Of a stretch of DNA of 64,000 bases, positions 54,496 through 63,760 are shown piece by piece. The stretch lies in assembly GCF_010501015.1 (NCBI RefSeq), contig NZ_QVML01000003.1:120486-184485 (forward strand), read 5' to 3'. The notes beneath the pieces were generated by a model, which was not told where the DNA came from, made no database searches, and was given only the letters and a program-made list of their open reading frames with translations. Source of the stretch: Bacteroides sp. 214 (GTDB lineage: Bacteria > Bacteroidota > Bacteroidia > Bacteroidales > Bacteroidaceae). Position 1 is the stretch's first letter, and every line of letters begins with the position of its first letter. A program made the position numbers and the translations under genes.

Positions 54496-55941
54496 ATGAG
54501 CGAGCAATCATTAAAGAAGAAGACGGCAGGAGCACTGCTTTGGAGTTTGCTGGACCGTGCGGGGCAGCAGGTTCTTTTCTTTGCCGTTGGAATCTTTGTT
54601 GCCAATTTATTGCGTGTGGAAGACTACTCGCTTATTGGCATGCTCGCTATTTTTACAGCCATCTCTACTGTACTGCTTGATAGTGGATTCAGTGCTGCAC
54701 TTATTCAAAAGAAAACCCCTACCGAGACAGACTATGTCTCGGTATTTTGGTTTAATATGGCTATTGGTTGGGTGCTTTATTTGCTCCTGACCTGCTGCTC
54801 TCCACTGATTGCTCATTTCTTTAATCAGCCCAAGCTTGTGGAACTCTCGGCGGTTCTCTTTTTGGCATTACCAATCAATGCTTTTGGAAGTATCCAGGCA
54901 ACGCTTCTTACCCGTGATGTAGCGTTTCGGCAGCTTACTAAGATAAACATGTCGTCTATGTTTGTGGCGAGTATGGTAGCGTTGATTATGGCGTTTACAG
55001 GCTGTGGCGTTTGGACGTTGGCAGTTCAGCCGGTGGCGTTGGCTACTGTGCGCAGTTCTTTGTTGTGGCGGCAAAGTCGGTGGCGTCCGAAAGGAAAATA
55101 CAGTCCGAAAGCAATAAAAGAGCTTTTTGCATTTGCATCGAACCTGCTTGGAGCAAACTTGCTAAGCACTACCTTCATGAATATATACTCACTGGTTATC
55201 GGGAAGATTTATCCGGTCAATCAGTTGGGCTACTATACACAAGGAAGCAAGATGAGCGATATGGGGGTAAGTTTTATATACGTCAGCATCCAGTCGGTTA
55301 CTTTCCCTATACTTAGTAGTATTCAAGATGACTGCGAACGGTTGCTTCGTGCTTCGCGTAAGACAATTCGCTTCACCGCTTTTATTGCGCTTCCTGCCAT
55401 AGTAGGACTGATTGTGATTGCCCGCCCTATGATTGAACTGCTGCTCAAAGAGAAGTGGTGGTCTGCTATTCCGTTCTTTCAACTACTCTGTGTTGGCGGT
55501 TGCTTTACAATCTTTACGGCAATAAACAACAACTTCATCAAGGTGCAAGGGCGTTCGGATGCTATTCTGAAGATTGAATATTTGCGGGTGATAATTACGA
55601 TTATTTCTCTGCTGCTCACATGGAAACAGCCGGTGCTCGTTATGGTATGCGGATTGGTTGTTACACGGGTGATTGTTTTCTTTGCACATCTTTACTGTAC
55701 CGATCGTTACACAGGCTACAGAGCCTATAAGCAACTGTACGATATAATGCCTTACTTGCTGTTGGCTCTATTAATGGCAGCCGCTATTTATCCTTTAAAG
55801 TTTGTGATTGAAAACAATTTGCTATTGTTATTGGCGCAGATTGTAAGTGGTGCATTTATCTATTTAACCGGTGCTTACCTTGCCGGCTCCAACATGTTGA
55901 AGGAGTCGTTGGAGTTATTGCGAAAAAGGAAAGTCAATTAG
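54496..55941 (+). CDS. Polysaccharide flippase (Wzx/MATE-like, oligosaccharide flippase family)
   Basis: A 481-residue inner-membrane protein with 12-14 hydrophobic helices and the N-terminal pattern of polysaccharide transporters (KKKTAGALLWSLLDRAGQQVL, then ANLLRVEDYSLIGMLAIF). It would flip a lipid-linked glycan to the periplasmic side. It follows metG after 12 bp and faces the sugar operon tail to tail with a 1-bp gap. The Bacteroidetes general O-glycosylation (lfg) loci also contain a Wzx flippase with glycosyltransferases, so this region may belong to that type, or to capsule or lipid A-linked glycan synthesis. Which glycan it moves cannot be read from the sequence. Confidence 0.88.
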   Translation: MSEQSLKKKTAGALLWSLLDRAGQQVLFFAVGIFVANLLRVEDYSLIGMLAIFTAISTVLLDSGFSAALIQKKTPTETDYVSVFWFNMAIGWVLYLLLTCCSPLIAHFFNQPKLVELSAVLFLALPINAFGSIQATLLTRDVAFRQLTKINMSSMFVASMVALIMAFTGCGVWTLAVQPVALATVRSSLLWRQSRWRPKGKYSPKAIKELFAFASNLLGANLLSTTFMNIYSLVIGKIYPVNQLGYYTQGSKMSDMGVSFIYVSIQSVTFPILSSIQDDCERLLRASRKTIRFTAFIALPAIVGLIVIARPMIELLLKEKWWSAIPFFQLLCVGGCFTIFTAINNNFIKVQGRSDAILKIEYLRVIITIISLLLTWKQPVLVMVCGLVVTRVIVFFAHLYCTDRYTGYRAYKQLYDIMPYLLLALLMAAAIYPLKFVIENNLLLLLAQIVSGAFIYLTGAYLAGSNMLKESLELLRKRKVN

Positions 55942-55942
55942 C

Positions 55943-56449
<507 letters not shown>

Positions 56450-56457
56450 TTATTAAG

Positions 56458-57315
56458 TTAAAACGATTGTGTACACATTCCGTATTTCCCCTTTTTGCCG
56501 TGCCTGTAACCGCAGTATAAAGCTTTCAATTTACTAAACTTTTCCTGTTCGTAGAGCAAGATGAAGACTATCCGTTTGTATAAATGATATTTTAAGTGGC
56601 TGCCAAGATTAATACACTCCGGGTATTCCTTTTGCAACAAGATGCCGTTGCGCACGTTATAATACGACCTTGTGGGACTGTATTCGTTAGGGAATACCTC
56701 TTTCCCAAGCAACTTTCTACGCTTCCGTTGATAGCCCAGATTGTGTGTCAGCAGTATGTTTTTGAAACAAATTGTAGCTATTCCTTGTCGCTTTGCTCGC
56801 CAAGAGAACTCACAGTCTACTCCCCATACGAAGAGTTCTTCATTGAAATCGCCTATCTCATTGAACAATGCCAGTGGGTAGATGCTCCCTGATGTCATGC
56901 ACGAGGATACCTCTTCGGCATTGCTGCTAGTAGGATAATATGTTTTCTTTTGTGATGTAAGGTAGTAGTTGGTAGAGAATATTACTCTTTTATCTTCTCC
57001 GAATTCTTTTATTCTCTCAAGGTATTTATCGAACACCTCCCTCTCAAAATAGCTATCTTGATCCATCGTGAGCAGGTGTGTATATCCTTCTGTGCGGGCA
57101 TAAGCTATTGCCTGGTTTAGAGCATACCCTATTCCTTTATTCTCTCCTTCGCCTTTATATACAACTTTGTTTGGATATCCAAAATCAAACGAAACATTAG
57201 GTACAGGCGTATTGTCCCAAACTACTAATCCGTCAATAAGATCGATGTAGCTCTTCGCATTGGTAGCAACAGCTTCATCCGGGTAATATAGAACAACAAC
57301 ACCGAGTATTTTCAT
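56458..57315 (-). CDS. GT2 glycosyltransferase (rhamnosyltransferase-like)
   Basis: A 285-residue GT-A fold glycosyltransferase of family 2. The start ILGVVVLYYPDE and the metal/donor-binding motif LLTMDQDSYF (a DxD around residue 90) are clear, and GVDCEFSWRAKRQG is the usual acceptor-side block with the catalytic acid. The overall layout (GENKGIGYALNQAIAYA) is that of WbbL/RfbF-type rhamnosyltransferases. It lies inside the sugar-acid operon, between the NeuB-like synthase (6-bp gap) and the phosphatase gene, so it probably builds the glycan that receives or lies next to the nonulosonic acid. The donor sugar is unknown. Confidence 0.85.
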   Translation of the reverse strand: MKILGVVVLYYPDEAVATNAKSYIDLIDGLVVWDNTPVPNVSFDFGYPNKVVYKGEGENKGIGYALNQAIAYARTEGYTHLLTMDQDSYFEREVFDKYLERIKEFGEDKRVIFSTNYYLTSQKKTYYPTSSNAEEVSSCMTSGSIYPLALFNEIGDFNEELFVWGVDCEFSWRAKRQGIATICFKNILLTHNLGYQRKRRKLLGKEVFPNEYSPTRSYYNVRNGILLQKEYPECINLGSHLKYHLYKRIVFILLYEQEKFSKLKALYCGYRHGKKGKYGMCTQSF

Positions 57316-57321
57316 CTGTCT

Positions 57322-58362
57322 TTATTCTAGGTGCGAACTGTAAATTATCTCATTGGCAGGTATCTCGGTGGATACTCTCTTACCTATTACTAGCGATTTT
57401 TCCGCCCACTTAAACCCATCACCCGGACTGAGTAAATGTATATCTTCTTCCCTGATAGTGTCTCCGATGTGTAATGTCTTGTTGCTGGCGATGGAGCGTT
57501 CCAACTTGACCTTTGCGCTTTCCACACTTTGATCTATGTAGAGTTCTTCTTTTCCTAACCAACGTTCGGCAATACGGATGTCACGAATCATTCTATTCAC
57601 ACCATCCGGGCCAAGTGAACCTTGCTGGTCGGTTCCTTTCATGCGGCGGTCTATGGTTATATGTTTTTCTATAATTTCGGCACCCATGCCCACTGCCACT
57701 ACCGGCGCAGAGATGCCAATGGTGTGATCTGAGAAGCCAATGCGATATTTTCCGTAATGTTTCTTCAGGTATGTAATGGTATTTAGGTTCAGATTGTCGG
57801 GATAAGTGGGGTATTGCGAAACACAATGAAGAATGGAGATATTGCTATGATAACGGGTAATAACATCCAAAGCTTCGTCCAATTCTTTCTTCCCCGCCAT
57901 ACCGGTAGAGAGAATAATAGGTATGTTGGTTTCTGCCAATGCTTCAATTAGCGGAAGGTTGGTCAGGTCGCGACTAGCTACTTTAAGATAATCGGGTGTG
58001 AAAAGTTTGAGTAACGATAAGCAACCGATGGAACAAAGTGTTTCCACAAATTCAAGTCCAAATGACTTAGCATGCTTGTAAACCTCGTAGTGTGCGGCAT
58101 CATCCAGTTCTAAAAACGCCCTATGCTCGCCATAGGTACGACCAAACGAATGTGGAGAATTATACGGCGCATTCATTTGCGAAGCGGTAAGCTCTTCGTT
58201 GAGGTTGCGCTTAGTCATCTTCACAGCGTCCATGGGGGGGAGCTCTATATTAAACACCTCTTCCTTTACAGGACGCGACACTAGTTCAACGATTAGTTTA
58301 GCAATATCTACCGATCCGTTGTGGTTTTGTCCGATCTCTCCTATGATATATGTCTTTTTCAT
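57322..58362 (-). CDS. NeuB-family nonulosonic acid synthase, probably KDN-9-phosphate synthase
   Basis: A 346-residue sialic-acid-synthase-family enzyme, which condenses phosphoenolpyruvate with a hexose or hexosamine derivative. Its TIM-barrel core begins GEIGQNHNGSVDIAKLIVE and carries TPDYLKVASRDLTNLPLIEAL, GFSDHTIGISAPVVA and EKHITIDRRMKGTDQQ, with metal and PEP ligands in place. The C-terminal part (about 285-346) is an SAF/antifreeze-like domain with GDTIREEDI and GKRVSTEIPAN. The downstream KDN-9-phosphate-phosphatase-like gene makes mannose-6-phosphate the probable substrate, giving KDN-9-phosphate. NeuNAc, legionaminic and pseudaminic acid synthases belong to the same family and cannot be excluded. 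It overlaps the cytidylyltransferase gene by 4 bp. Confidence 0.88.
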   Translation of the reverse strand: MKKTYIIGEIGQNHNGSVDIAKLIVELVSRPVKEEVFNIELPPMDAVKMTKRNLNEELTASQMNAPYNSPHSFGRTYGEHRAFLELDDAAHYEVYKHAKSFGLEFVETLCSIGCLSLLKLFTPDYLKVASRDLTNLPLIEALAETNIPIILSTGMAGKKELDEALDVITRYHSNISILHCVSQYPTYPDNLNLNTITYLKKHYGKYRIGFSDHTIGISAPVVAVGMGAEIIEKHITIDRRMKGTDQQGSLGPDGVNRMIRDIRIAERWLGKEELYIDQSVESAKVKLERSIASNKTLHIGDTIREEDIHLLSPGDGFKWAEKSLVIGKRVSTEIPANEIIYSSHLE

Positions 58363-59105
58363 TTTTCGTTGGCTATTATGTTTTGAACCATTCGTTGACT
58401 GTATTGGGGAGTAGCTTCCACTAATTGCAATAAAGAAGTTAGTGTGCCGTCTGTTGTTTCTTTATGAAGCGTATAAAGTTCTTGCAGCAGGCTGAAATCT
58501 TCCATTGTATCGAGTGTAAAGCGCAAATCGCGCCTACCCTCCAGTATCTCGGGTAGTGGTAGCAAGCGAATTGCAAATGTTTCGGGGTGGGTGTAGAGGT
58601 AATTCGTAACGTGTTCCTGATACAATTTCTCTTGCGTTAAAGCTGCCGCGCGACGAAGTGCATCTGCCGTTGTAAACTCAGAATAAAGTCCCAAGTGCGT
58701 TTTGATTGAAGGGCATCCGTCGGCAAAACCAAATCCAATGTAGTCGTAGTTTCCCTGCATAGCAAATAGTTCGGCAAAACTGCTTACCTGCAAGAAAGGG
58801 TTGTCCGAGCATACCCGGATGAGGCGATCTATCCCAAATGCTTCTGTTGCGTCAATAAAGCGAGCAAGTACATTATCTTCACTACCCCGGAAGTAGTTAA
58901 TACCGGCTTCTTTGGCTATATTTACCAATACCTCGTCTTGCTCGCGCGTGGTGGTAGCCAGTACGATAGTTGTGTCGGGGAAAGCTGTTTGGATGTTTTC
59001 AATTAATATATCGATGATTCGCTTTCCACGATAAAACGGCAACAGAATTTTATTGTGCAGGCGGGTAGAACCTGTGCGGGCTTGTATGATAATTCCCTCT
59101 TTCAT
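58359..59105 (-). CDS. SpsF-like cytidylyltransferase, probable CMP-nonulosonate synthetase
   Basis: A 248-residue nucleotidyltransferase of the cytidylyltransferase/SpsF family. The nucleotide-binding loop IIIQARTGSTRLHNKIL (about 6-22) and RVCSDNPFL (about 95-103) are characteristic. In the context of the NeuB-like synthase and the phosphatase it would activate the free nonulosonic acid to CMP-KDN. B. thetaiotaomicron has a characterised set of KDN enzymes with a CMP-KDN synthetase; whether this gene is its orthologue needs a comparison. It overlaps both neighbours by 4 bp (58359-58362 and 59102-59105), so the three are translationally coupled. Confidence 0.82.
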   Translation of the reverse strand: MKEGIIIQARTGSTRLHNKILLPFYRGKRIIDILIENIQTAFPDTTIVLATTTREQDEVLVNIAKEAGINYFRGSEDNVLARFIDATEAFGIDRLIRVCSDNPFLQVSSFAELFAMQGNYDYIGFGFADGCPSIKTHLGLYSEFTTADALRRAAALTQEKLYQEHVTNYLYTHPETFAIRLLPLPEILEGRRDLRFTLDTMEDFSLLQELYTLHKETTDGTLTSLLQLVEATPQYSQRMVQNIIANEK

Positions 59106-59953
59106 AACTTCATCCGTTTGAATGCATCAATATACGAGCCGGGGGTTACGTTGATAATTTCTTTATGTAGCTTCTCGGCATATGCTTTCAGTACAAAATA
59201 AGATTTGAAGGTAACGTGTAGATGATACATCACCGTGTACAGACGTGGATGCGAGAGGTTTTCCTGCAAAAGTGTATCGGGTTTGGATGTCTTCTGATCA
59301 TAGAAGTGTTTCTGGTGCATCAGTACTACATTGTCATCGGTTACCGATATTTCGGGTAGCCATGAATGGTCGGCTCCTGCCAGGTATATTTTCTTAAACG
59401 AAAGTCGTAGCCCCATCGCGATAGAAGGTATCAATACATTGTGTGGACGAGGAACGCCCAATCCCTTCTTAAAAATGATATTGCAAAGCCCTTGAAATCC
59501 TTCAATGGGTGTTGTGTTATATTTATAGATAGATATATTGGGGTTCTTTGCCAATATTGGCTGCCATGCTTTGTTTCTATAAGCGCGTACGGGCATGAAG
59601 AGAGAAAGTTTCCAGGTGGTTCGTTCTGCCAGCGCGGTGAAGAGTGATTCGCGCTTCTCGGGAACAATCCAGAAAAGCGGGTCGGCAATAAGATAAAAGT
59701 GTGGTTGTATCTTTTCATAAAGCGGCGAAGTGGCAAAGAAATTGACTGCCAGCAATGACTTATTCTGTAGGAAGTGGGCAGACTCCTCAATCGTTTTATT
59801 CAACGAAGGGCCATTCGCCAGTATCAGCAACTCTTCTTGATTATCGAAGCCTGAAGGTAGCTTTGTATTCCATTTGGATTGAAGGATTATCTTGACAATA
59901 CTCAAGAAAGATTGCCAAAGTTGATCCAACCATTTTATAACTTTATCACCCAT
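59102..59953 (-). CDS. Maf/MptE-like (DUF115-type) protein, candidate nonulosonate transferase
   Basis: A 283-residue protein with no signal peptide. It has the NGPSL loop (ILANGPSLNKT, about residues 44-54) and a second Rossmann strand FKKIYLAGADHS, the pair that defines the MptE/Maf (DUF115) group and is also seen in GT42 sialyltransferases (NGPSL). Maf proteins move CMP-pseudaminic or CMP-legionaminic acid onto flagellin in motile bacteria. Here the gene overlaps the CMP-sugar synthetase gene by 4 bp in a non-motile-looking locus, so I infer it is the transferase that uses CMP-KDN. The alternative is a pterin-type MptE activity, which the neighbourhood does not support. Confidence 0.7.
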   Translation of the reverse strand: MGDKVIKWLDQLWQSFLSIVKIILQSKWNTKLPSGFDNQEELLILANGPSLNKTIEESAHFLQNKSLLAVNFFATSPLYEKIQPHFYLIADPLFWIVPEKRESLFTALAERTTWKLSLFMPVRAYRNKAWQPILAKNPNISIYKYNTTPIEGFQGLCNIIFKKGLGVPRPHNVLIPSIAMGLRLSFKKIYLAGADHSWLPEISVTDDNVVLMHQKHFYDQKTSKPDTLLQENLSHPRLYTVMYHLHVTFKSYFVLKAYAEKLHKEIINVTPGSYIDAFKRMKL

Positions 59954-60010
59954 GCTTGTTTGTATCTAAAGCAAAGATACAATTTTTAGGACATAGTGCA
60001 TCAACATACT

Positions 60011-60970
60011 TCAATGTTTGCTCTGTTCTTGTTTCTTTTTTCTGTATGCCTCTAATCTTTCGGGGGTGGTTTTCCAGCGGGCGTGCATCCAAACCCATTG
60101 TTCGGGATAGGCGCGAACCATATCTTCAATGACTTTGGTTTGCTGTTGTGTGTTGGCTAAAAGGTCGTGTTCGATGTCGCCTGTTTCGATGAGTGGCAGC
60201 GCAGGCGAAATAATAAAGCGATAGTCGTCGTTCTCTTTACGCGTCATAACCATGGGTACTACGGCAGCTCCTGTTTCCAGTGCAAGGCGCGAAGCACCCA
60301 GTGGTGTATACGCCTTTTTCCCAAAGAAATCAACAAAAACACCTTTTACTTTGGTGTCTTGGTCTATCATCAATATCAAACACTCGCCTTTACGGAGTGT
60401 TTCGACTAATTTCTCGTAAGATCCTTTTCGTGAGATATTTTTCATACCTCTCCGCTGACGATATTTAATCATCATCTTCTCCAACAAACGTTGCTTCATC
60501 GCTTGGCTTACACCCGATGTTTCGTAGCCCAGCATGGGAGGCGTGATTGCCGAAAATTCCCACGAGCTAAGATGGGGAATCAGGCAAATAACCCCTTTGC
60601 CCTGTTCGTAAGCAGCGCGTAGATGTTCTTCTCCCTCTACCTCTATGTAGCTAAAAAAACGTTCGCGCGAAGTAATGCGTGAAAATGCCATATAGTCGAA
60701 AAAAGACTTGATCATCTCGATAAAAACAGCTTGGGCAATAGCGGTACGTTCTTCCAATGTCTTTTCTTTGCCATACGCCATTTCAAGATTGGTTAATGCT
60801 CTATGGCGAGATTTATGTGCCTTCTTATAAAAGTGCTTCCCAACACACACGGCAAACTTCCTGATTTTAGTAATCGGGAGAGTCCGAAACAGTAGAACCA
60901 TTAAAGTAAGTAAAGGGAATAATATAATAAGAAGCAGCTTACGCCGAATCGTTTTTATGCTCAATTTCAT
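60011..60970 (-). CDS. LpxL/HtrB-like lysophospholipid acyltransferase
   Basis: A 319-residue membrane-anchored acyltransferase of the lipid A late-acyltransferase family. I use the ATG at 60970, which begins the basic N terminus and the single hydrophobic anchor (LLIILFPLLTLMVLLFRTL, about 12-30); the frame to 61075 overlaps the next promoter. The active-site motif HX4E is His-LSSW-Glu in LIPHLSSWEF (about residue 150), and LILMIDQDTKVKGVFVDFFG is the second conserved block. It would add a secondary acyl chain to lipid A or a related lipid. It is the first gene of the minus-strand operon with the nonulosonate genes, 57 bp before the Maf/MptE-like gene. Confidence 0.88.
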   Translation of the reverse strand: MKLSIKTIRRKLLLIILFPLLTLMVLLFRTLPITKIRKFAVCVGKHFYKKAHKSRHRALTNLEMAYGKEKTLEERTAIAQAVFIEMIKSFFDYMAFSRITSRERFFSYIEVEGEEHLRAAYEQGKGVICLIPHLSSWEFSAITPPMLGYETSGVSQAMKQRLLEKMMIKYRQRRGMKNISRKGSYEKLVETLRKGECLILMIDQDTKVKGVFVDFFGKKAYTPLGASRLALETGAAVVPMVMTRKENDDYRFIISPALPLIETGDIEHDLLANTQQQTKVIEDMVRAYPEQWVWMHARWKTTPERLEAYRKKKQEQSKH

Positions 60971-60999
60971 GTGATAACGATGTTTTACAGAGTATAACG

Positions 61000-61034
61000 T
61001 AAAGGTAAATGTTTTTAGTATACCAGATGCCAAA
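61000..61034 (-). promoter_or_regulatory. Probable promoter of the nonulosonate operon
   Basis: Minus-strand TTTG (61034-61031), 23 bp, then TACCTTTA (61007-61000), one mismatch from consensus. It lies 29 bp upstream of the LpxL-like ATG. Confidence 0.4.
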
Positions 61035-61050
61035 TTGAAAGAAAAAGTGC

Positions 61051-61058
61051 TATTTTTG
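61051..61058 (+). promoter_or_regulatory. -7 element of the GT4 glycosyltransferase gene
   Basis: TATTTTTG is an exact TAnnTTTG match, 16 bp before the ATG at 61075. No good -33 element is seen at the right distance. It is back to back with the nonulosonate operon promoter. Confidence 0.5.
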
Positions 61059-61074
61059 CATAAATAATCGAACA

Positions 61075-62340
61075 ATGAGGGTACTTTTAATTAATACTTC
61101 CGAACGAATAGGTGGGGCAGCTATCGCTGCAAGTAGGCTGATTGATGCCTTGAAAACTAACGGAATAAAAGCAAAACTACTTGTACGCGATAAACAAACC
61201 GACGAAATAACCGTTGTACGGACAGATACCAGTTGGTTTAATATCTTTAAGTTTCTATGGGAGCGGTTGGTTATTTGGGTAAATAACCGTTTCACCCGCC
61301 GCAATTTGTTTGCTGTTGACATAGCCAATGCAGGTATTGACATTACTAATCTTCCCGAGTTTCAGCAAGCAGATATTATTCATCTTCATTGGATCAACCA
61401 AGGAATGTTATCGCTCAAGAATATTCAAAAGATACTCGACTCGGGGAAACCTGTGGTATGGACTATGCACGATATGTGGCCGTTTACAGGCATCTGTCAC
61501 CATGCAAGGGAGTGTACTAAATACCAAACATCTTGTAATCACTGCATGTTTTTGAGGAATGGAGGCGGCAAACGCGATTTATCTTATCGTGTTTTTCGTA
61601 AGAAGCAAAAACTGTACAACCATTCAAAAATTGCTTTTGTGGCATGTAGCCGTTGGCTGGAAGAGTTGGCTAAGAGTAGCTCGTTGCTTACCGGCCATAC
61701 TATAACCAGTATTCCAAACCCTATCAACACCAATCTTTTTGCTCCCCGAGACAGAAAAGCAGCACGCACCTCTTGCGGACTCCCTCAGGATATGCACCTC
61801 ATTCTGTTTGCCTCAATGAAGATTACAGATAAGCGTAAGGGAGTGGATTACCTGATAGAATCGTGTAAAATGTTAATAGAGAAACATCCCGAACAGCAAG
61901 ATAAGATTGGTGTAGTAGCTTTTGGACGACACTCAAAATACTTGGAAAGCCTCATTCCTTTCAAAGTCTTTTCATTCGAATACATTAGTAGCGAGCACGA
62001 AATTATAAACATATACAATGCGGTAGATTTGTATGTTACCCCTTCGCTGGAAGAGAATCTGCCCAATACAATCATGGAAGCGATGGCGTGTGGCACTCCA
62101 TGTGTAGGGTTTCAGGTAGGAGGTATCCCCGAGATGATAGATCATTTGCACAATGGTTATGTAGCCGAATACAAATCTTCGGAAGACCTTGCCAACGGTA
62201 TTTATTGGGTACTAACCGAAGCAGATTACCCTTTACTTGCCGAGCAGGCCAGTCGTAAAGTAATAGGGAACTACTCTGAAAGAGCTATTGCGAAGAAGTA
62301 TCTTGAAGTTTATAATCGCATAACCGGTAAGCATGACTAA
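61075..62340 (+). CDS. GT4 glycosyltransferase
   Basis: A 421-residue GT-B fold glycosyltransferase of family 4. The N-terminal glycine-rich start MRVLLINTSERIGGAAIAASRL and the C-terminal donor-binding block (DLYVTPSLEENLPNTIMEAMACGTP, with the EX7E glutamates) are typical. A cysteine-rich stretch at about 140-165 (CHHARECTKYQTSCNHC) is a family variant, perhaps metal-binding. It is divergent from the nonulosonate operon and overlaps the following GT2 gene by 8 bp, so they are one operon. It probably adds a hexose to the same surface glycan. Confidence 0.9.
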   Translation: MRVLLINTSERIGGAAIAASRLIDALKTNGIKAKLLVRDKQTDEITVVRTDTSWFNIFKFLWERLVIWVNNRFTRRNLFAVDIANAGIDITNLPEFQQADIIHLHWINQGMLSLKNIQKILDSGKPVVWTMHDMWPFTGICHHARECTKYQTSCNHCMFLRNGGGKRDLSYRVFRKKQKLYNHSKIAFVACSRWLEELAKSSSLLTGHTITSIPNPINTNLFAPRDRKAARTSCGLPQDMHLILFASMKITDKRKGVDYLIESCKMLIEKHPEQQDKIGVVAFGRHSKYLESLIPFKVFSFEYISSEHEIINIYNAVDLYVTPSLEENLPNTIMEAMACGTPCVGFQVGGIPEMIDHLHNGYVAEYKSSEDLANGIYWVLTEADYPLLAEQASRKVIGNYSERAIAKKYLEVYNRITGKHD

Positions 62341-63085
62341 TCGCCCAGCCCCAAAGTTTTCCATTATCACCGTAACTTACAATGCCGAAAGTGTATTGGA
62401 GAGTACGATACAAAGCGTTGTAAATCAGTCCTATCGCCTGTTCGAGTATATTGTTATTGACGGAGCCTCAACAGATGGCACACTGAATATTATCCATTCA
62501 TACAACGAACATATTCATACGCTTGTCAGTGAACCCGATAAAGGGCTTTACGATGCTATGAATAAAGGGCTTGCACTTGCCACAGGAGATTATGTCTGCT
62601 TCCTCAATGCAGGCGATAGCTTCTACAGTCCGGAAACGTTAGGTAATATGGTCAACACACTGGAAGGGACTTCTCTGCCCGATGTATTATATGGCGAAAC
62701 AGCTCTTGTAGATAGTAAGCGGCATTTTGTTCGTATGCGCAGACTCTCTGCTCCTGAGGTGCTTACATGGAAAAGCTTCAAACAAGGAATGCTGGTTTGT
62801 CATCAGGCATTTTTCGCTAAACGGGAGTTGGCAGTGCCTTATGACTTGTCGTATCGCTTTTCGTCAGACTTCGACTGGTGCATCCGCGTCATGAAGAAAG
62901 CGAAAGTGTTACAAAACACACACCTCACACTTATCAACTATTTAGAGGAAGGCATGACCACTGCCAACCGCAAAGCCTCCTTGAAAGAACGCTATCGTAT
63001 CATGGTAAAACACTACGGAGCAGTAAGCACGTTTTTTTATCACTGCTGGTTTGTGTTGAGGCTACTGCTGAAGCCGGGACAGTAG
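62333..63085 (+). CDS. GT2 glycosyltransferase
   Basis: A 250-residue GT-A fold glycosyltransferase of family 2. FSIITVTYNAESVLESTI begins the donor-binding fold, VIDGASTDGT gives the first acidic motif, EPDKGLYDAMNKGL and FLNAGDSF supply the rest of the donor and metal site, and FSSDFDWCIRVMKK is the acceptor-side block. It overlaps the GT4 gene by 8 bp and is translationally coupled to it. Its last 24 bp overlap the convergent sirtuin gene. Donor and acceptor are unknown; the pair of transferases likely serves the glycan handled by the flippase and nonulosonate genes nearby. Confidence 0.9.
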   Translation: MTNRPAPKFSIITVTYNAESVLESTIQSVVNQSYRLFEYIVIDGASTDGTLNIIHSYNEHIHTLVSEPDKGLYDAMNKGLALATGDYVCFLNAGDSFYSPETLGNMVNTLEGTSLPDVLYGETALVDSKRHFVRMRRLSAPEVLTWKSFKQGMLVCHQAFFAKRELAVPYDLSYRFSSDFDWCIRVMKKAKVLQNTHLTLINYLEEGMTTANRKASLKERYRIMVKHYGAVSTFFYHCWFVLRLLLKPGQ

Positions 63086-63760
63086 TTCGGCTACTCCCTC
63101 CGATGCCCCTTTCTTTATCATATGTATTTGTCTGGAAGAGTGTACACTCACTTCATTAGGATCTATCAAGTAAATGTCTGCGTCATGAGGTACATAATTC
63201 AATAATCCTGCCGCAGGATATACATTCATAGAAGTACCTATGATGACAAAGATATCAGCTTGTTCCACCTGGTCAATAGCAGCTTCTATCATAGGAACAG
63301 ACTCTCCGAACCACACAATGTAAGGGCGAAGTTGGGAGCCATCGCCTGCTAAATCGCCTATCTTTATTTCATACTCCTCGGGCGATAATTCTTTAATATA
63401 GTGCGGGTTGTTTGGACTGTAGGTGGAGCAAACTTTGGTTAGTTCGCCATGTAGATGAATTATTTTGGAACTTCCGCCACGTTCGTGCAGGTTATCTACG
63501 TTTTGGGTAATTATGGTTACATCGAAATGGTGTTCCAATTCGGCAAGTAGTTTGTGGCCTTGGTTAGGTTCTACATCGAGCAATTGCTTACGACGTTCGT
63601 TGTAAAACTTCAATACCAATGCCGGATTGCGCCGATAGCCTTCGGGCGTTGCGACCTCTTCTATCGGAACATTGTTCCATAAACCACCCGCACCGCGAAA
63701 GGTACTGATTCCACTCTCCGCACTCATACCTGCTCCGGTTAGAATTACAAGTTTTTTCAT
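63062..63760 (-). CDS. Sirtuin-family NAD-dependent protein deacylase (CobB-like)
   Basis: A 232-residue sirtuin, which removes acyl groups from lysines using NAD. The NAD-binding loop GAGMSAESGIS (9-19), the TQNVDNLH motif (Gln86, Asn87, Asp89) and the catalytic His104 in HLHGE are intact, and IVWFGESVP is the later substrate-binding block. The zinc site is missing: where CobB has two CxxC pairs, this protein has a single Cys111 (KVCSTYSPNN) and a short insert, as in the Bacteroidetes CobB homologues I recall. It should still fold, but substrate range may differ. It is transcribed towards the GT2 gene and overlaps its end by 24 bp. Confidence 0.9.
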   Translation of the reverse strand: MKKLVILTGAGMSAESGISTFRGAGGLWNNVPIEEVATPEGYRRNPALVLKFYNERRKQLLDVEPNQGHKLLAELEHHFDVTIITQNVDNLHERGGSSKIIHLHGELTKVCSTYSPNNPHYIKELSPEEYEIKIGDLAGDGSQLRPYIVWFGESVPMIEAAIDQVEQADIFVIIGTSMNVYPAAGLLNYVPHDADIYLIDPNEVSVHSSRQIHMIKKGASEGVAELLSRLQQ

